NCBI GenBank assembly: GCA_964623515.1
Contig: CAZURV010000020.1
Span: forward strand, 1 to 32,838
Length of the DNA stretch: 32,838 bases
Source of the DNA: RUG714 sp964623515
GTDB lineage: Bacteria > Bacillota > Clostridia > Oscillospirales > Acutalibacteraceae
Direction: 5' to 3'
Program-made: the position numbers and the translations under genes
In this document: positions 6,848-15,600 of the stretch, piece after piece
Layout of the letters: every line of letters begins with the position of its first letter
How positions within the stretch are numbered: position 1 is the stretch's first letter
Notes under the pieces: model-generated
Told to the model about the DNA's origin: nothing
Database searches by the model: none
The model's input: only the letters and a program-made list of their open reading frames with translations

Positions 6848-7966
6848 TTATGTTTCTTGCTTTTTCTGGGACTCAGCTTTCAAGTAGGCGTTTATGAATC
6901 CGTCTATGTCACCGTCCATAACGGCATTTATATTGCCCATTTCGTAATTTGTTCTGTGGTCTTTCGCAAGTGTGTAAGGCATAAATACATAGGAACGTAT
7001 CTGGCTACCCCACGTAATTTCTCTCTGATCACCTTTTATATCGCTGATTTTTTCCGCCTGCTGTTCTTCTTTAAGCTTTATCAGTTCAGACTGAAGCATT
7101 TTCATACATACCTCGCGGTTCTGATGCTGGCTTCTTTCCACCTGGCTGGAAACGACAATGCCTGTCGGTATATGGGTTAAACGCACCGCTGAAGATGTTT
7201 TGTTAACTTTTTGACCGCCCGCTCCCGAAGCACGGTAATAATCCATTTTTATATCGTCCGGGTTAATTTCGATTTCATCGTTGTCATCAATTTCGGGCAT
7301 AACCTCCAGTGCGGCAAACGATGTGTGCCTTCTGCCTGCCGAATCGAAAGGTGATACTCTTACGAGGCGGTGTACACCGTGTTCGCTTTTGAGATAGCCG
7401 TAAGCGTTTTCGCCTTCAACTATAATCGTAGCATTTTTTATTCCGGCTTCATCACCGTCCAGTATATCTGCAATTTTTACATTGAAGCCATGGCGTTCCG
7501 CCCATCTCGTATACAGCCTGAGTAGCATTTCTGCCCAGTCCTGCGCTTCTGTTCCGCCCGAACCTGCGTTGATCTTAACAATTGCGTTTTTGTGATCGTA
7601 TTCGCCTGTGAGAAGCGTGAGAAGCGTTGTGCTTTCCAGTTCCTTTTCAAACTGCTCAATATTCTGTGTGCATTCATCCAGAAAATCAAGGTCTTGCGCT
7701 TCGTCGGCGAGCTCAATCATAACCATAGCGTCATCGTACTGACGGCTGAGTTTTTCGTAGCTCTGCACCTTGGACTGCAGTTCGCTGATTTTCCTCTGCA
7801 CGCGGCGGCTGTTTTCAACATCATCCCAAAAACCGTCATTCGCGCATTCTGCTTCAAGTTCGGCAATCTTTGCTTTCAGTTCGTCCACGGCAAGCGCGTC
7901 TTTAAGTTCCAAAAGGGCTTTTTCACTGCCGGCAAGCCTGAATTTTAAATCTTCAAATTGTATCAT
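6848..7966 (-). CDS. prfB: Peptide chain release factor 2
   Basis: The 372-residue class I release factor ends translation at UGA and UAA codons. The stop-recognition tripeptide SPF is at 205-207 (in RVSPFDSAGRRHTSF), and the catalytic GGQ that triggers peptidyl-tRNA hydrolysis is at 250-252. The N-terminus MIQFEDLKFRL and the coiled N-terminal domain are normal for RF2, so I place the start at the ATG at 7966 with GGTGAT upstream; the frame open to 8050 adds an unrelated tail. Unlike many bacterial prfB genes, there is no in-frame UGA or CTT-TGA slippery site near codon 25; the frame reads straight through AEL-x-LKDALAVDELKAKI, so autoregulatory frameshifting is absent. A monocistronic unit with its own terminator. 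Confidence 0.97.
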   Translation of the reverse strand: MIQFEDLKFRLAGSEKALLELKDALAVDELKAKIAELEAECANDGFWDDVENSRRVQRKISELQSKVQSYEKLSRQYDDAMVMIELADEAQDLDFLDECTQNIEQFEKELESTTLLTLLTGEYDHKNAIVKINAGSGGTEAQDWAEMLLRLYTRWAERHGFNVKIADILDGDEAGIKNATIIVEGENAYGYLKSEHGVHRLVRVSPFDSAGRRHTSFAALEVMPEIDDNDEIEINPDDIKMDYYRASGAGGQKVNKTSSAVRLTHIPTGIVVSSQVERSQHQNREVCMKMLQSELIKLKEEQQAEKISDIKGDQREITWGSQIRSYVFMPYTLAKDHRTNYEMGNINAVMDGDIDGFINAYLKAESQKKQET

Positions 7967-7982
7967 ATTATCACCAAATAGG

Positions 7983-8011
7983 ATTATACTAAAAAGACAG
8001 CGCAAATGCAA
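7983..8011 (-). promoter_or_regulatory. Possible prfB promoter
   Basis: On the minus strand TTGCAT (8011-8006) lies 17 bases from a perfect TATAAT (7988-7983). The predicted start would leave only about ten bases of leader before the prfB ATG, which barely holds the GGTGAT site, so this may not be the main promoter. Confidence 0.4.
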
Positions 8012-8125
8012 ATTATTTATTGAATGCGGTTTTAATTCGAATAAGTTCAAATACTCTCTGTCGATGTATACAGTGCCTGTACAAACCGTTCTGTAAAAAT
8101 TTTATCTCTGTATGGCTAAACCTTG

Positions 8126-8154
8126 TTGATTTTTTATAATATTAAGTGTATAAT
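8126..8154 (+). promoter_or_regulatory. Promoter of the RING-like membrane protein gene
   Basis: TTGATT (8126-8131) and a perfect TATAAT (8149-8154) are 17 bases apart, about 70 bases upstream of the gene. It is divergent from prfB. Confidence 0.65.
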
Positions 8155-8226
8155 GCATTCTAATGGAATTTATCGGCATTGCGAAAACGGCATTAGCCTG
8201 CGGCAATGTTTTAAGGGGTGAAAACT

Positions 8227-9300
8227 TTGTACGAAAATCATAAATGTCCTTACTGCGGCAAAACCTTTGCGAAAGAAGACGATGTAGTTGTATGCCCGGT
8301 GTGCGGAACCCCGCATCACAGAGACTGCTGGAAGGAACACGGAGAATGCGCAAATGCAGACAAACATTCTTCCGGTTACAGCTATAATGCGTCTGCTGAA
8401 TCTGACGATGAAGCCGAACCGAAAAGCGAAGAAGATTTCATAGCGGAAATTCAGCGTGAAATAGATAATGAAAACAAAGCGCATTCCGAAAACGAAAGCA
8501 ATGATTCCGAAGTCTGTTCCAGATGCGGCGCAAAGTTGATTGACGGTTGTACCTACTGCCTTTACTGCGGCCAGGAAAAAGGGAAACCCGTGATAGTCGG
8601 CACGGGAAGAAAAAAGAATAATTGCGGCAAAGATCCTCTCGGAGGCGTTTCACCGGAAGAAGAGGCAAACGGATTCGGCGTTTCCGAAATGGCGAAAGTT
8701 GTGCGGAACAAGCCGGATAAATTTATTCCTCGGTTTGTTAAATTAAGTAAACGTAAAAACAAACTGTCTTGGAACTGGTGCGCATTCCTGTTCGGATATT
8801 TCTATTTTTTTTACAGAAAGATGTATAAATGGGGAGCACTTATTATTATAGCGACCCTGCTGGTTTTCAATGTTAGTGATATTCTGTTCGGAAGTCCCGT
8901 TTCGAGTTTTGAAAATCTCGTTTATGAAAATGTTTATGCATCGGAACGTGAAGGGGATTACAGTGCAGAAGCTATGAAAACGGCTATTGCGGATGCAGCG
9001 GCAGAGACAAAAGAGGGAAATCCGAATGTTTTATATAAAGCGGTTGCGGTTTACGCCGTTAAAGCTGTTCTTATCAATGTAACGTGCGGTCTGCTTGCGA
9101 ATTATCTTTATATGAAAAAATGTTCCGGGGTTATCGCCAAAATAAAGGAGAGCGCCGCTATTATGGGCGGCATGAACCGCCGGGATTACAATTTTAATCT
9201 TATTGCACGCGGCGGTGTGAACGTTTTTTCCATTATAGTTGCGTATTTCGCCGAATATTTCATATCATCGGTTTTTTCCTATTTAATTTCTTTATTTTGA
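8227..9300 (+). CDS. Prokaryotic RING-finger/DUF2628 membrane protein
   Basis: The roughly 357-residue protein begins with a zinc-binding module, CPYCGKTF-x-CPVCGTPHHRDCW-x-HGEC, matching the prokaryotic RING finger family 1 (treble-clef, related to RING/U-box). An acidic, Glu/Ser-rich linker follows, then a second zinc ribbon (CSRCGAKL-x-CLYCG, near residue 100), then a DUF2628-like membrane region starting at WNWCAFLFGYFYFFYRKMYKWG with about three or four helices to the C-terminus. Role unknown; the zinc modules face the cytoplasm if the helices anchor the C-terminal half. Start: the SD-like AAGGGGTGA at 8213-8221 sits eight bases before a TTG at 8227, which I prefer; a GTG at 8218 lies inside that site. 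It is a single-gene unit between prfB and rpsF. Confidence 0.85.
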   Translation: MYENHKCPYCGKTFAKEDDVVVCPVCGTPHHRDCWKEHGECANADKHSSGYSYNASAESDDEAEPKSEEDFIAEIQREIDNENKAHSENESNDSEVCSRCGAKLIDGCTYCLYCGQEKGKPVIVGTGRKKNNCGKDPLGGVSPEEEANGFGVSEMAKVVRNKPDKFIPRFVKLSKRKNKLSWNWCAFLFGYFYFFYRKMYKWGALIIIATLLVFNVSDILFGSPVSSFENLVYENVYASEREGDYSAEAMKTAIADAAAETKEGNPNVLYKAVAVYAVKAVLINVTCGLLANYLYMKKCSGVIAKIKESAAIMGGMNRRDYNFNLIARGGVNVFSIIVAYFAEYFISSVFSYLISLF

Positions 9301-9316
9301 AAGCGGAAATTTTCGG

Positions 9317-9345
9317 TTGACAAAGTCAATTTTGGTTGTTACAAT
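9317..9345 (+). promoter_or_regulatory. Promoter of the rpsF-ssb-rpsR operon
   Basis: A perfect TTGACA (9317-9322) is followed after 17 bases by TACAAT (9340-9345). The leader to the rpsF ATG is about 85 bases, long enough for the hairpin described at 9389. Confidence 0.8.
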
Positions 9346-9388
9346 ATAACAGCTGATTTAAATGTGTTTTGCTTAGCAAACAAAATAT

Positions 9389-9425
9389 CCTTGGCATATG
9401 AGAAATATGTCCGGAGACCAAAAGG
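9389..9425 (+). promoter_or_regulatory. Candidate S6:S18 autoregulatory leader RNA
   Basis: The rpsF leader can fold into CCTTGG paired with CCAAAAGG, topped by CATAT/ATATG with a GAGAA loop, leaving an unpaired TCCGGAGA on the 3' side. A bulge containing CCG in a hairpin just ahead of rpsF is the hallmark of the known S6:S18 leader, which mimics the S6:S18 site on 16S rRNA. Here the lower stem also pairs with the AAGG of the Shine-Dalgarno AAGGAGGTG, so S6:S18 binding would block translation. The fold is read by eye. Confidence 0.65.
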
Positions 9426-9437
9426 AGGTGTCAACGA

Positions 9438-9728
9438 ATGTCAAATGTAAACTATGAAGTTCTTATGCTTTTCTCCGTTGCAAACGGTGAAGAAACAACA
9501 GAGGCTCTCAAAACAAAGTTTTTGGAACTCATTTCCGCAAACGGCACTCTTGGCGAAGTTGAGGAATGGGGCAAGCGAAAGCTTGCATATCCTGTAAATG
9601 ATGAGCCGGAGGGATACTACGTTCTTGCAAATTTCACGGCAGAACCCGAATTTCCGAGAGAATTTGATCGTGTATTTAGTATTACGGACGGCGCGCTTCG
9701 TTCCATGATAGTAAGAAAGGGAGAGTAA
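9438..9728 (+). CDS. rpsF: 30S ribosomal protein S6
   Basis: The 96-residue protein has the S6 pattern: an opening strand NYEVLMLFSV, the conserved WGKRKLAYPV segment at about 48-57, GYYVLANFTAEP, and the C-terminal RMI-like strand (LRSMIVRKGE). S6 binds 16S rRNA as a heterodimer with S18 in the small-subunit platform. A strong AAGGAGGTG lies eight bases before the ATG. It is the first gene of the widespread rpsF-ssb-rpsR arrangement. Confidence 0.97.
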   Translation: MSNVNYEVLMLFSVANGEETTEALKTKFLELISANGTLGEVEEWGKRKLAYPVNDEPEGYYVLANFTAEPEFPREFDRVFSITDGALRSMIVRKGE

Positions 9729-9731
9729 GTT

Positions 9732-10169
9732 ATGCTTAATAATATCACAATTATGGGCAGGTTATCGGATAATCCCGAACTTCGTACTACCACAAGCGGA
9801 TTGAGCGTATGTTCATTTACCATTGCAAATAATAAAGATTATGCAAAAGACGGTGATGCGCCCAACTGGGTTGATTGTGTAGCTTGGAGGCAGACTGCTG
9901 AATTTATAAGCAGGAATTTCCGGAAAGGCTCTATGATCATTCTTACCGGTTCGTTGCAGACCCGTACTTATCAGGACAGAAACGGCAACAACCGCAAAGC
10001 GGTTGAAATTGTTGTGAATCAATGCTACTTCGGCGAAAGCAAGAGAGACAGCGTCGCTGCCGGTCAGGCTTCCGAATCGACTACAAATGAACCGTCGGTT
10101 TCCTATGCCAGCGCTACAGCAACGGATTTTACCGTTACCGAAGATGTTGAAGATGATTTACCGTTCTGA
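9732..10169 (+). CDS. ssb: Single-stranded DNA-binding protein
   Basis: The 145-residue protein starts MLNNITIMGRLSDNPELRTT and carries an OB fold to about residue 105, with WVDCVAW and KGSMIILTGSLQTRTYQDRNG-like strands. A flexible Ser/Thr-rich linker and the acidic tip DDLPF follow; the tip recruits replication and repair proteins. It binds single-stranded DNA as a tetramer. A GGGAGAG site precedes the ATG and the gene starts three bases after rpsF. Confidence 0.96.
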   Translation: MLNNITIMGRLSDNPELRTTTSGLSVCSFTIANNKDYAKDGDAPNWVDCVAWRQTAEFISRNFRKGSMIILTGSLQTRTYQDRNGNNRKAVEIVVNQCYFGESKRDSVAAGQASESTTNEPSVSYASATATDFTVTEDVEDDLPF

Positions 10170-10198
10170 TCCGTTGAATCTATAAAGGAGAGTTATAA

Positions 10199-10438
10199 AT
10201 GGCTTACGATAAAACACGCAGAACAGGCAAAGGCCGCAGAAAAGTGTGTGCTTTTTGTGCTGACAAAGTTGAAATCATTGATTATAAAGATACGGCAAAG
10301 CTCCGCAGATATGTTTCCGAAAGAGCAAAGATTTTACCGCGCCGCGTAACAGGTACCTGTGCAAAGCATCAGAGAGAAGTTACAACGGCGATTAAACGTG
10401 CACGTTACATGGCGCTTATGCCTTATATCAACGATTGA
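10199..10438 (+). CDS. rpsR: 30S ribosomal protein S18, zinc-binding form
   Basis: The 79-residue protein has the S18 core DYKDTAKLRRYVSERAKILPRR and the C-terminal KRARYMALMPY. Cysteines C17 and C20 (CAFC) with C54 (GTCAKH) and the nearby His mark the zinc-binding C+ form rather than the zinc-free paralogue. AAAGGAG lies about seven bases before the ATG. It ends the operon. Confidence 0.97.
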   Translation: MAYDKTRRTGKGRRKVCAFCADKVEIIDYKDTAKLRRYVSERAKILPRRVTGTCAKHQREVTTAIKRARYMALMPYIND

Positions 10439-10443
10439 TTTTA

Positions 10444-10474
10444 TTCCCCCGGGATTCGGGGGAATTGTTTTTTT
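10444..10474 (+). terminator. Intrinsic terminator of rpsF-ssb-rpsR
   Basis: The stem TTCCCCCG/CGGGGGAA (10444-10451 with 10457-10464) has a five-base loop and is followed by TTGTTTTTTT, starting six bases after the rpsR stop. Confidence 0.93.
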
Positions 10475-10535
10475 GTTGTCGTTTTATATTAAATTTTGAA
10501 GCGAAATTTGTTCAATGTACGTATAGCATTATTTT

Positions 10536-10564
10536 TTGTTATATGATAAAATATATTTTAAACT
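10536..10564 (+). promoter_or_regulatory. Possible promoter of the 505-residue secreted protein gene
   Basis: TTGTTA (10536-10541) and TAAACT (10559-10564) are 17 bases apart, each matching four of six consensus positions, giving a leader of about 135 bases. The same TAAACT -10 sequence appears ahead of the next gene, which raises my trust a little. Confidence 0.4.
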
Positions 10565-10606
10565 ATATTCATTATGGTGTTCCTGATTTTATGTGCAGGC
10601 GTTTCT

Positions 10607-10681
10607 TGCTTTTCAGCGGAAGTCATGTTTCTGCTGAAGAAGTCGGACGATGGATTTGATTCTTTATTAACTACTAGTATA
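10607..10681 (+). promoter_or_regulatory. Shared leader motif, copy A
   Basis: Block 1 TGCTTTTCAGCGGA (10607-10620) and block 2 ACTAGTATA (10673-10681) recur with one mismatch each in the leader of the following gene. Block 1 also pairs downstream (TTCAGC with GCTGAA). It may be a regulatory RNA or protein site; I match it to no known riboswitch. Confidence 0.4.
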
Positions 10682-10705
10682 TAACCGATTTTTGGAGGTA
10701 TAATC

Positions 10706-12223
10706 ATGAGCCGCAGGGTTTTATGTGCTTTTCTTTCGCTGATTATGATTGTTTCAGCATGTCCCATGCTCGCTTCTGCATCGGGTTCCGCGGCAGATGA
10801 TGAGGTTAAACTGATCCTTTCGGCAGACAGCAACCTGCCTGACACGATAGACGTATCCGTTTATGTGAAAAGCGTTAATCATGCTTCACGGGAGGGAGCC
10901 TATGCATATTTTGTGTATGATTCCGACAAGCTTGCCGTTGTAGATGCGCAGGGGAATCGGATTGATATTGCGGCGATGACAAACGGAGTTACATTTAAAA
11001 ACAATAAGATAGACGCGGTTGATTGTGTCGGAGGATGGTCTGATGACAGTTCTTTCGTGAAGACTATATCCGGCGGAATGCTTGTCGGCCTTGAGGTAAT
11101 TCCGGATGAAGAAACGGATATATCCGATGGAGTTGCGGTCGCATACATAAGGCTTAAAATAGTCGGAGGAGATTTTGGCGATTATCAAACGGACTGGATA
11201 ACACCTGTCCGCGAAAAAACGGATGCGCTTGCCTTTGCTTCTGCGCTCTACACCGTGGAAGGCAAGAGCGAACCGGCTCCGGAATTAACGGAATCGGTCG
11301 ACTTTGTCCAATTGTCCTGTGCACACTCGTTCAGCGAACTGATTGTTGAAAATCCGTCTAACGGAAAGTCCGGAACCATGTATTATATCTGTTCGCAATG
11401 CGGACTTCATACCGGGGTGACAACCGATGAAAACGGGCAATCCGTACCTATTGAAAAGGCAGCATCAACGCTGAACGGAAACCCCTTGTATACAGATAAC
11501 GAAACTGTAATTCCTGCAGTTGACCTAAACAATCTTATAACCAAAACCGCAGACGGCAAAGTGATAGGGAATTATCCTTTGAGAGGTGCTTCGCTCAGGC
11601 TGACCCAGCCTCTTGATAACAATTATATTGATATGCGTTTCACTGCGAGCGTACAGATTCCACAAGGTGCAAAAATAGTTGATTTCGGCATGATTTACAC
11701 CCTGGCATCGTCCATATTGAAAGACGGTTGCGAGGTTGGTGCGGACGCTTCGCTGTATGATACGGAGAAGCTCGTATTAGACGGAGTTGACGGTGATTTC
11801 GGTGTTAATCAATACGGTATAAATGTTGCGGTCTTGTCATATAAGCAGATAACCGAATCCGGCTCAAAATTCTATTTTACAACATACGATTCCGAGTCCG
11901 GAGTAACAGGCAAAAGCATTGACGATACAGAGCAAATCGACTCTGCAAACTATATTTCATATAACCTTGTTGTTTCACAAATCAAATCTGAAAACTATGC
12001 AAGATATTATGCTGTCCGCGCATATTGCACATATAATTATCTCGGCAGAGACTTTACGGTTTATGACGGTGCGGACAGCGGTTCGGCCCTGTGTTCCGCG
12101 AGGAGCGTCTATTATATAGCCGAAAAAGCATATGCAAGTGCTTCCGAAAGCGAATATGCAAAACAGTATATTTATCAAAAAGTTCTTACTGTGGCAGATC
12201 CGCAGAAATATCCGGCAGAGTAA
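10706..12223 (+). CDS. Secreted protein with cohesin-like N-terminal domain
   Basis: The 505-residue protein has a signal sequence at 1-25. The stretch VSAC at 16-19 fits a lipobox, so it could be a lipoprotein. Residues about 33-165 look like a cohesin-type beta sandwich (DTIDVSVYVKSV, GAYAYFVYDSDKLAVVDAQG, VAVAYIRLKIVGG). A short CAHSF-x-YYICSQCG segment near 204-232 has two paired Cys motifs. The C-terminal half (about 290-500) resembles a domain seen at the end of other clostridial surface proteins, with MRFTASVQIP, YYAVRAYCTYN and ARSVYYIAEKAY. No dockerin, sortase signal or C-terminal membrane helix is present. GGAGGT seven bases before the ATG supports the start. It is the first of four neighbouring surface-protein genes; the exact ligand is unknown. 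Confidence 0.8.
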   Translation: MSRRVLCAFLSLIMIVSACPMLASASGSAADDEVKLILSADSNLPDTIDVSVYVKSVNHASREGAYAYFVYDSDKLAVVDAQGNRIDIAAMTNGVTFKNNKIDAVDCVGGWSDDSSFVKTISGGMLVGLEVIPDEETDISDGVAVAYIRLKIVGGDFGDYQTDWITPVREKTDALAFASALYTVEGKSEPAPELTESVDFVQLSCAHSFSELIVENPSNGKSGTMYYICSQCGLHTGVTTDENGQSVPIEKAASTLNGNPLYTDNETVIPAVDLNNLITKTADGKVIGNYPLRGASLRLTQPLDNNYIDMRFTASVQIPQGAKIVDFGMIYTLASSILKDGCEVGADASLYDTEKLVLDGVDGDFGVNQYGINVAVLSYKQITESGSKFYFTTYDSESGVTGKSIDDTEQIDSANYISYNLVVSQIKSENYARYYAVRAYCTYNYLGRDFTVYDGADSGSALCSARSVYYIAEKAYASASESEYAKQYIYQKVLTVADPQKYPAE

Positions 12224-12458
12224 AGAGTAATTTATTTGTGCTCCGGATTCCCCGCGTTTTATTTGTATGTGGGGAGCCGGTATTGAAATTTTGGGAAGCA
12301 TTCCGTGTGTCTGCAGATAGGTAGGCAGCAGGTAATTTTCGCTAAAAAAGGAACTTGAGAAGTTAGAACCAAAAGAAAGGTCCTTGCTTTGTTAATATTG
12401 TATAAATTGTAAGTTGATTTTTTGTAAATATTACCAATATAAATGTTGAGCGAATTTA

Positions 12459-12487
12459 TTGACTTTTCGGCTTTCTAATGTTAAACT
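12459..12487 (+). promoter_or_regulatory. Promoter of the 1596-residue dockerin protein gene
   Basis: TTGACT (12459-12464) is followed after 17 bases by TAAACT (12482-12487). The predicted leader is about 120 bases and contains the shared leader motif. Confidence 0.55.
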
Positions 12488-12522
12488 TAGAAAGAATAAT
12501 GGATTAGCTATCGGTAATGTTG

Positions 12523-12585
12523 TGCTTTTCGGCGGATGATGGCAACAACATATGCGTTTCCGTGAGACTCCTGATTACTAGCATA
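12523..12585 (+). promoter_or_regulatory. Shared leader motif, copy B
   Basis: TGCTTTTCGGCGGA (12523-12536) and ACTAGCATA (12577-12585) match the two blocks at 10607 and 10673 with one mismatch each, at 94 and 40 bases before the ATG (99 and 33 in copy A). The sequence between the blocks differs. Confidence 0.4.
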
Positions 12586-12616
12586 GCGGCCAATTGTACT
12601 AAAGGAGAGATTATCT

Positions 12617-15600
12617 ATGGCACAAAAAATGAAGAAGGCTCTCAGCCTGCTTCTTGCCGTTATTATGGCATTCAGTTGCTATGCGGTTCTGGGTTATGCC
12701 TATACCGGATATGATAATGACGGTTCAAATAATGCGCTTAAGGTTCAAACCGTCCTTTCGGCAGATGCTACTGAATATTCGGCAGGAGATACTGTCAGCG
12801 TTACTGTTACCCTCAATCACATTAATGATTCGATAATCGGTTATGAAGGAGTTATTGCTTACGACAGTTCGGTGCTTGAATATACAGGCGCAACGCTTGC
12901 GGATGGATTTGAATATTATGATACAGATTTTGAACCTTCGCCGATAGATGTTGATCCCTCCACACTTACACAGGGGTACGGCGGAAAAGCCGTTTCACTG
13001 GAAACTCTTTGCACAATGATGGGTACTCCCGATTTCGGCGCTGTTTCTGCAGTTCCGCTCAAGGTACTCAACACGGCAGGAGTCGCGGCGGGAAGCGGAA
13101 CGGCTGTTGCCACGCTTACTTTCACGGCAAACGGTTCTTCTGACGGAACCAAGATTTCTCTCATTCCGTCTGTTATTTACGGCAGTGATTACGGTTTCTA
13201 CAATTGTGCGGCAACAACTTCTACCGACGGCATTTACGAAACGGCTTACTCGGCAATCCGGGCGACCGATGCTTTTACTGTTACCGGAGGCACGACTTCC
13301 GTTTATTATGACATCACTTTCACATGGTACGGCGGTAGCAAAACCGTTTCAACGCTTAAAGGGCAGGTTCCGGAGGTTCCCGCGGAACTCGTAAAAGAAT
13401 ATTCCGACGGCGACTACGATTATGTTTTTGCGGGCTGGAACAAAGATCTTGTAGCGGCAACGGGCGCAACAACATATGTGGCGCAGTATGACAGCACGTT
13501 TGTATCTGCTGATTTTACTTCTTATAATGCCGCAAAAGAAGCGGCGGTTGCGAAGAGAGATAACGGCACAAACTGGACAGAAGATTCGGTTAACGCACTC
13601 AATCAGCTTCTTGCTCAGGATGTAAGCGGTTACGGCAGAACGCAACAGTCGGAACTCGATGCGCTTACCGAACAGATTATTGCCGCGACAGACAGTCTTA
13701 CAGAAGCCGCAGCAAACATATACAATATAACGTTCAAATGGAACACAGCTTCCGGCGAGCAGTCTGAAACAGTAACTGCATCGGAAGGTAGCGTTCCTGT
13801 TCCTCCGTCAGGAGCGGAAGCCTCATATACGGCGAACGATTATACCTATACTTTTGAATCTTGGTCTCCGGCAATTGTTGCCGCGAGTGCAGATACTGTT
13901 TATACAGCGGTATACGGAACGCCTGTTTTCAACCCGGCGGATTATTCAAAAGTGGATGCTGCTGTTTCCGCCGCACAGGCAAAACAGGCAGAAGCGGATT
14001 ATGATGCGAAATATACCGCTGCAAGCCGTCAGGCTCTTGCAGATGCGGTAAGTGCCGTTGAAACCGGCAAAGGCGCTTCTCAGCAGGCGGTTGTAGACGG
14101 CTATGCAGATGCAATCAATGCTGCAATCAACGCGCTCGCAATCCAGACATATACTGTAACATTTAACTATAAAACGGAAACCGGTGCGGATACTTCCGAT
14201 ACACAAACTTTGGAATACGGCGTAACGCCGGTTGCACCATCTGTTCAGAATTACAGCGATAATACATATAATTATACCTTTAATGATTGGGATAAAACAG
14301 TTGCCGCTGTCACGGCCGACACGGTTTATACGGCGCAATATAATAAATCCTATATAACTTATACCATTACATTCAGCTGGCATGAAGGTTCGACAACCGT
14401 TGATTGTCATTACGGCGATGTTCCCGAAGCACCTTCCGTTCCGGGCTATTCAGAGGGCGGAAAAACTTACAGCTTCATCGGATGGACGCCAACGCTGGTT
14501 GCATGCACGGGTAACGCGTCCTACACGGCGCAGTACTCTTCGGAGGATATTTACTACACGATAACATGGGTGGTAAACGGCAAAACAACTACGGATACGG
14601 TAAAAGCCGGAGATACGCCGATGGCTCCGTCGGTTGACGATTATTCAGACGGCGATTACGATTACACATTTACAGCATGGAATCCCGCTGTTGTGCCTGC
14701 TTCGGGCAATGCAGAATATACTGCTGAATTCGAAGCAACATTTGTAACGGCTGATTACAGCACGGTTGAATCCGAGATTGCGGCGGCGCAGGCTGTCATT
14801 TCCGCAGACGGATATACCGTTAACTATACTGAAGCAAGCCGCAAGGCTCTTGCAGACGCGATTGCCGCTGTTGAGGAAAATCTCGGCAGAACGCAGCAAA
14901 CGAAGGTAGACGGTTTTGCTGCCGCAATTAAGAACGCGCGTGAATCCCTTGTGCTGAACGGAGCGGATTATACAGCTTATAACAATGCTGTTCAGGCACT
15001 GCAGGCAGAACTTGCCAAAACAGATGTTTATACGCCTACTTCCGTCACGGCGGTTACGGCGGCACTTGAGAATATTGATTCAACTCTGAATAAAGATCTT
15101 AATATATTAAGCCAGTCTGTTGTAGACGAGGCAGAGGCTTCCGTTGAAGCGCTTGCTAATCAGCTTGTGCTTCAGGCGGATAAAACCGAACTGAAAGCGA
15201 AGTATGCCGAAGCTGAAACCGAGGCGGCAAAAGATTGCTATACTCCCGAGACTCTTGCGGTTCTTACGCAGGCTATGGAAACGGCGCTCGCTGTTATCAA
15301 TGACGGGAATGCGTCTGCCGAGGATGTTTCGGCACAGATAACAGCTCTTGACAATGCTATCCGGGGGCTTGCAATGAAAGCGGATAAAAATGCGCTTGCA
15401 AGTCTGATTGAACAGGCAAACGCAATGAGCGATGCAGTTTATAAAGACTTAACCGCTGTTAAATCGGCTGTCGCTGAAGCGCAGGCGGTATATGATGATC
15501 CCAACGCTTCCACGGAAGACGTAACAAACGTGATGACTGCGTTGCAGGCGGCTATGGACGCTGCAGAAAAATATCCTGCGGATTACAGTGCTTATAACGC

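Larger units (their letters stand above)
12224..12616 (+). other. Intergenic region with hairpin, promoter and leader
   Basis: It holds an imperfect hairpin at 12243-12280 (CCGG-x-TTCCCC with GGGGAGCCGG) that lacks a T run and is at best a weak terminator. AT-rich sequence follows, then the promoter at 12459-12487 and the leader motif at 12523-12585. I see no gene. Confidence 0.55.

Noticed and set aside
7967..8050. N-terminal extension of prfB to 8050
   Set aside because: The added residues are unlike any RF2 N-terminus and the region contains the likely prfB promoter.
8102..8484. Minus-strand frames opposite the RING-like gene start
   Set aside because: They overlap the start of a clearly coding gene and its promoter, and encode no recognisable motif.
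10435..10659. 74-codon plus-strand frame after rpsR
   Set aside because: It runs through the rpsR terminator hairpin and a promoter-like region, has no ribosome binding site and shows no protein-like pattern.
10571..10705. Cyclic-di-GMP (GEMM) or other known riboswitch ahead of the first surface gene
   Set aside because: The conserved GEMM core sequences could not be found in this leader or the next one; only the two-block similarity between them is real.
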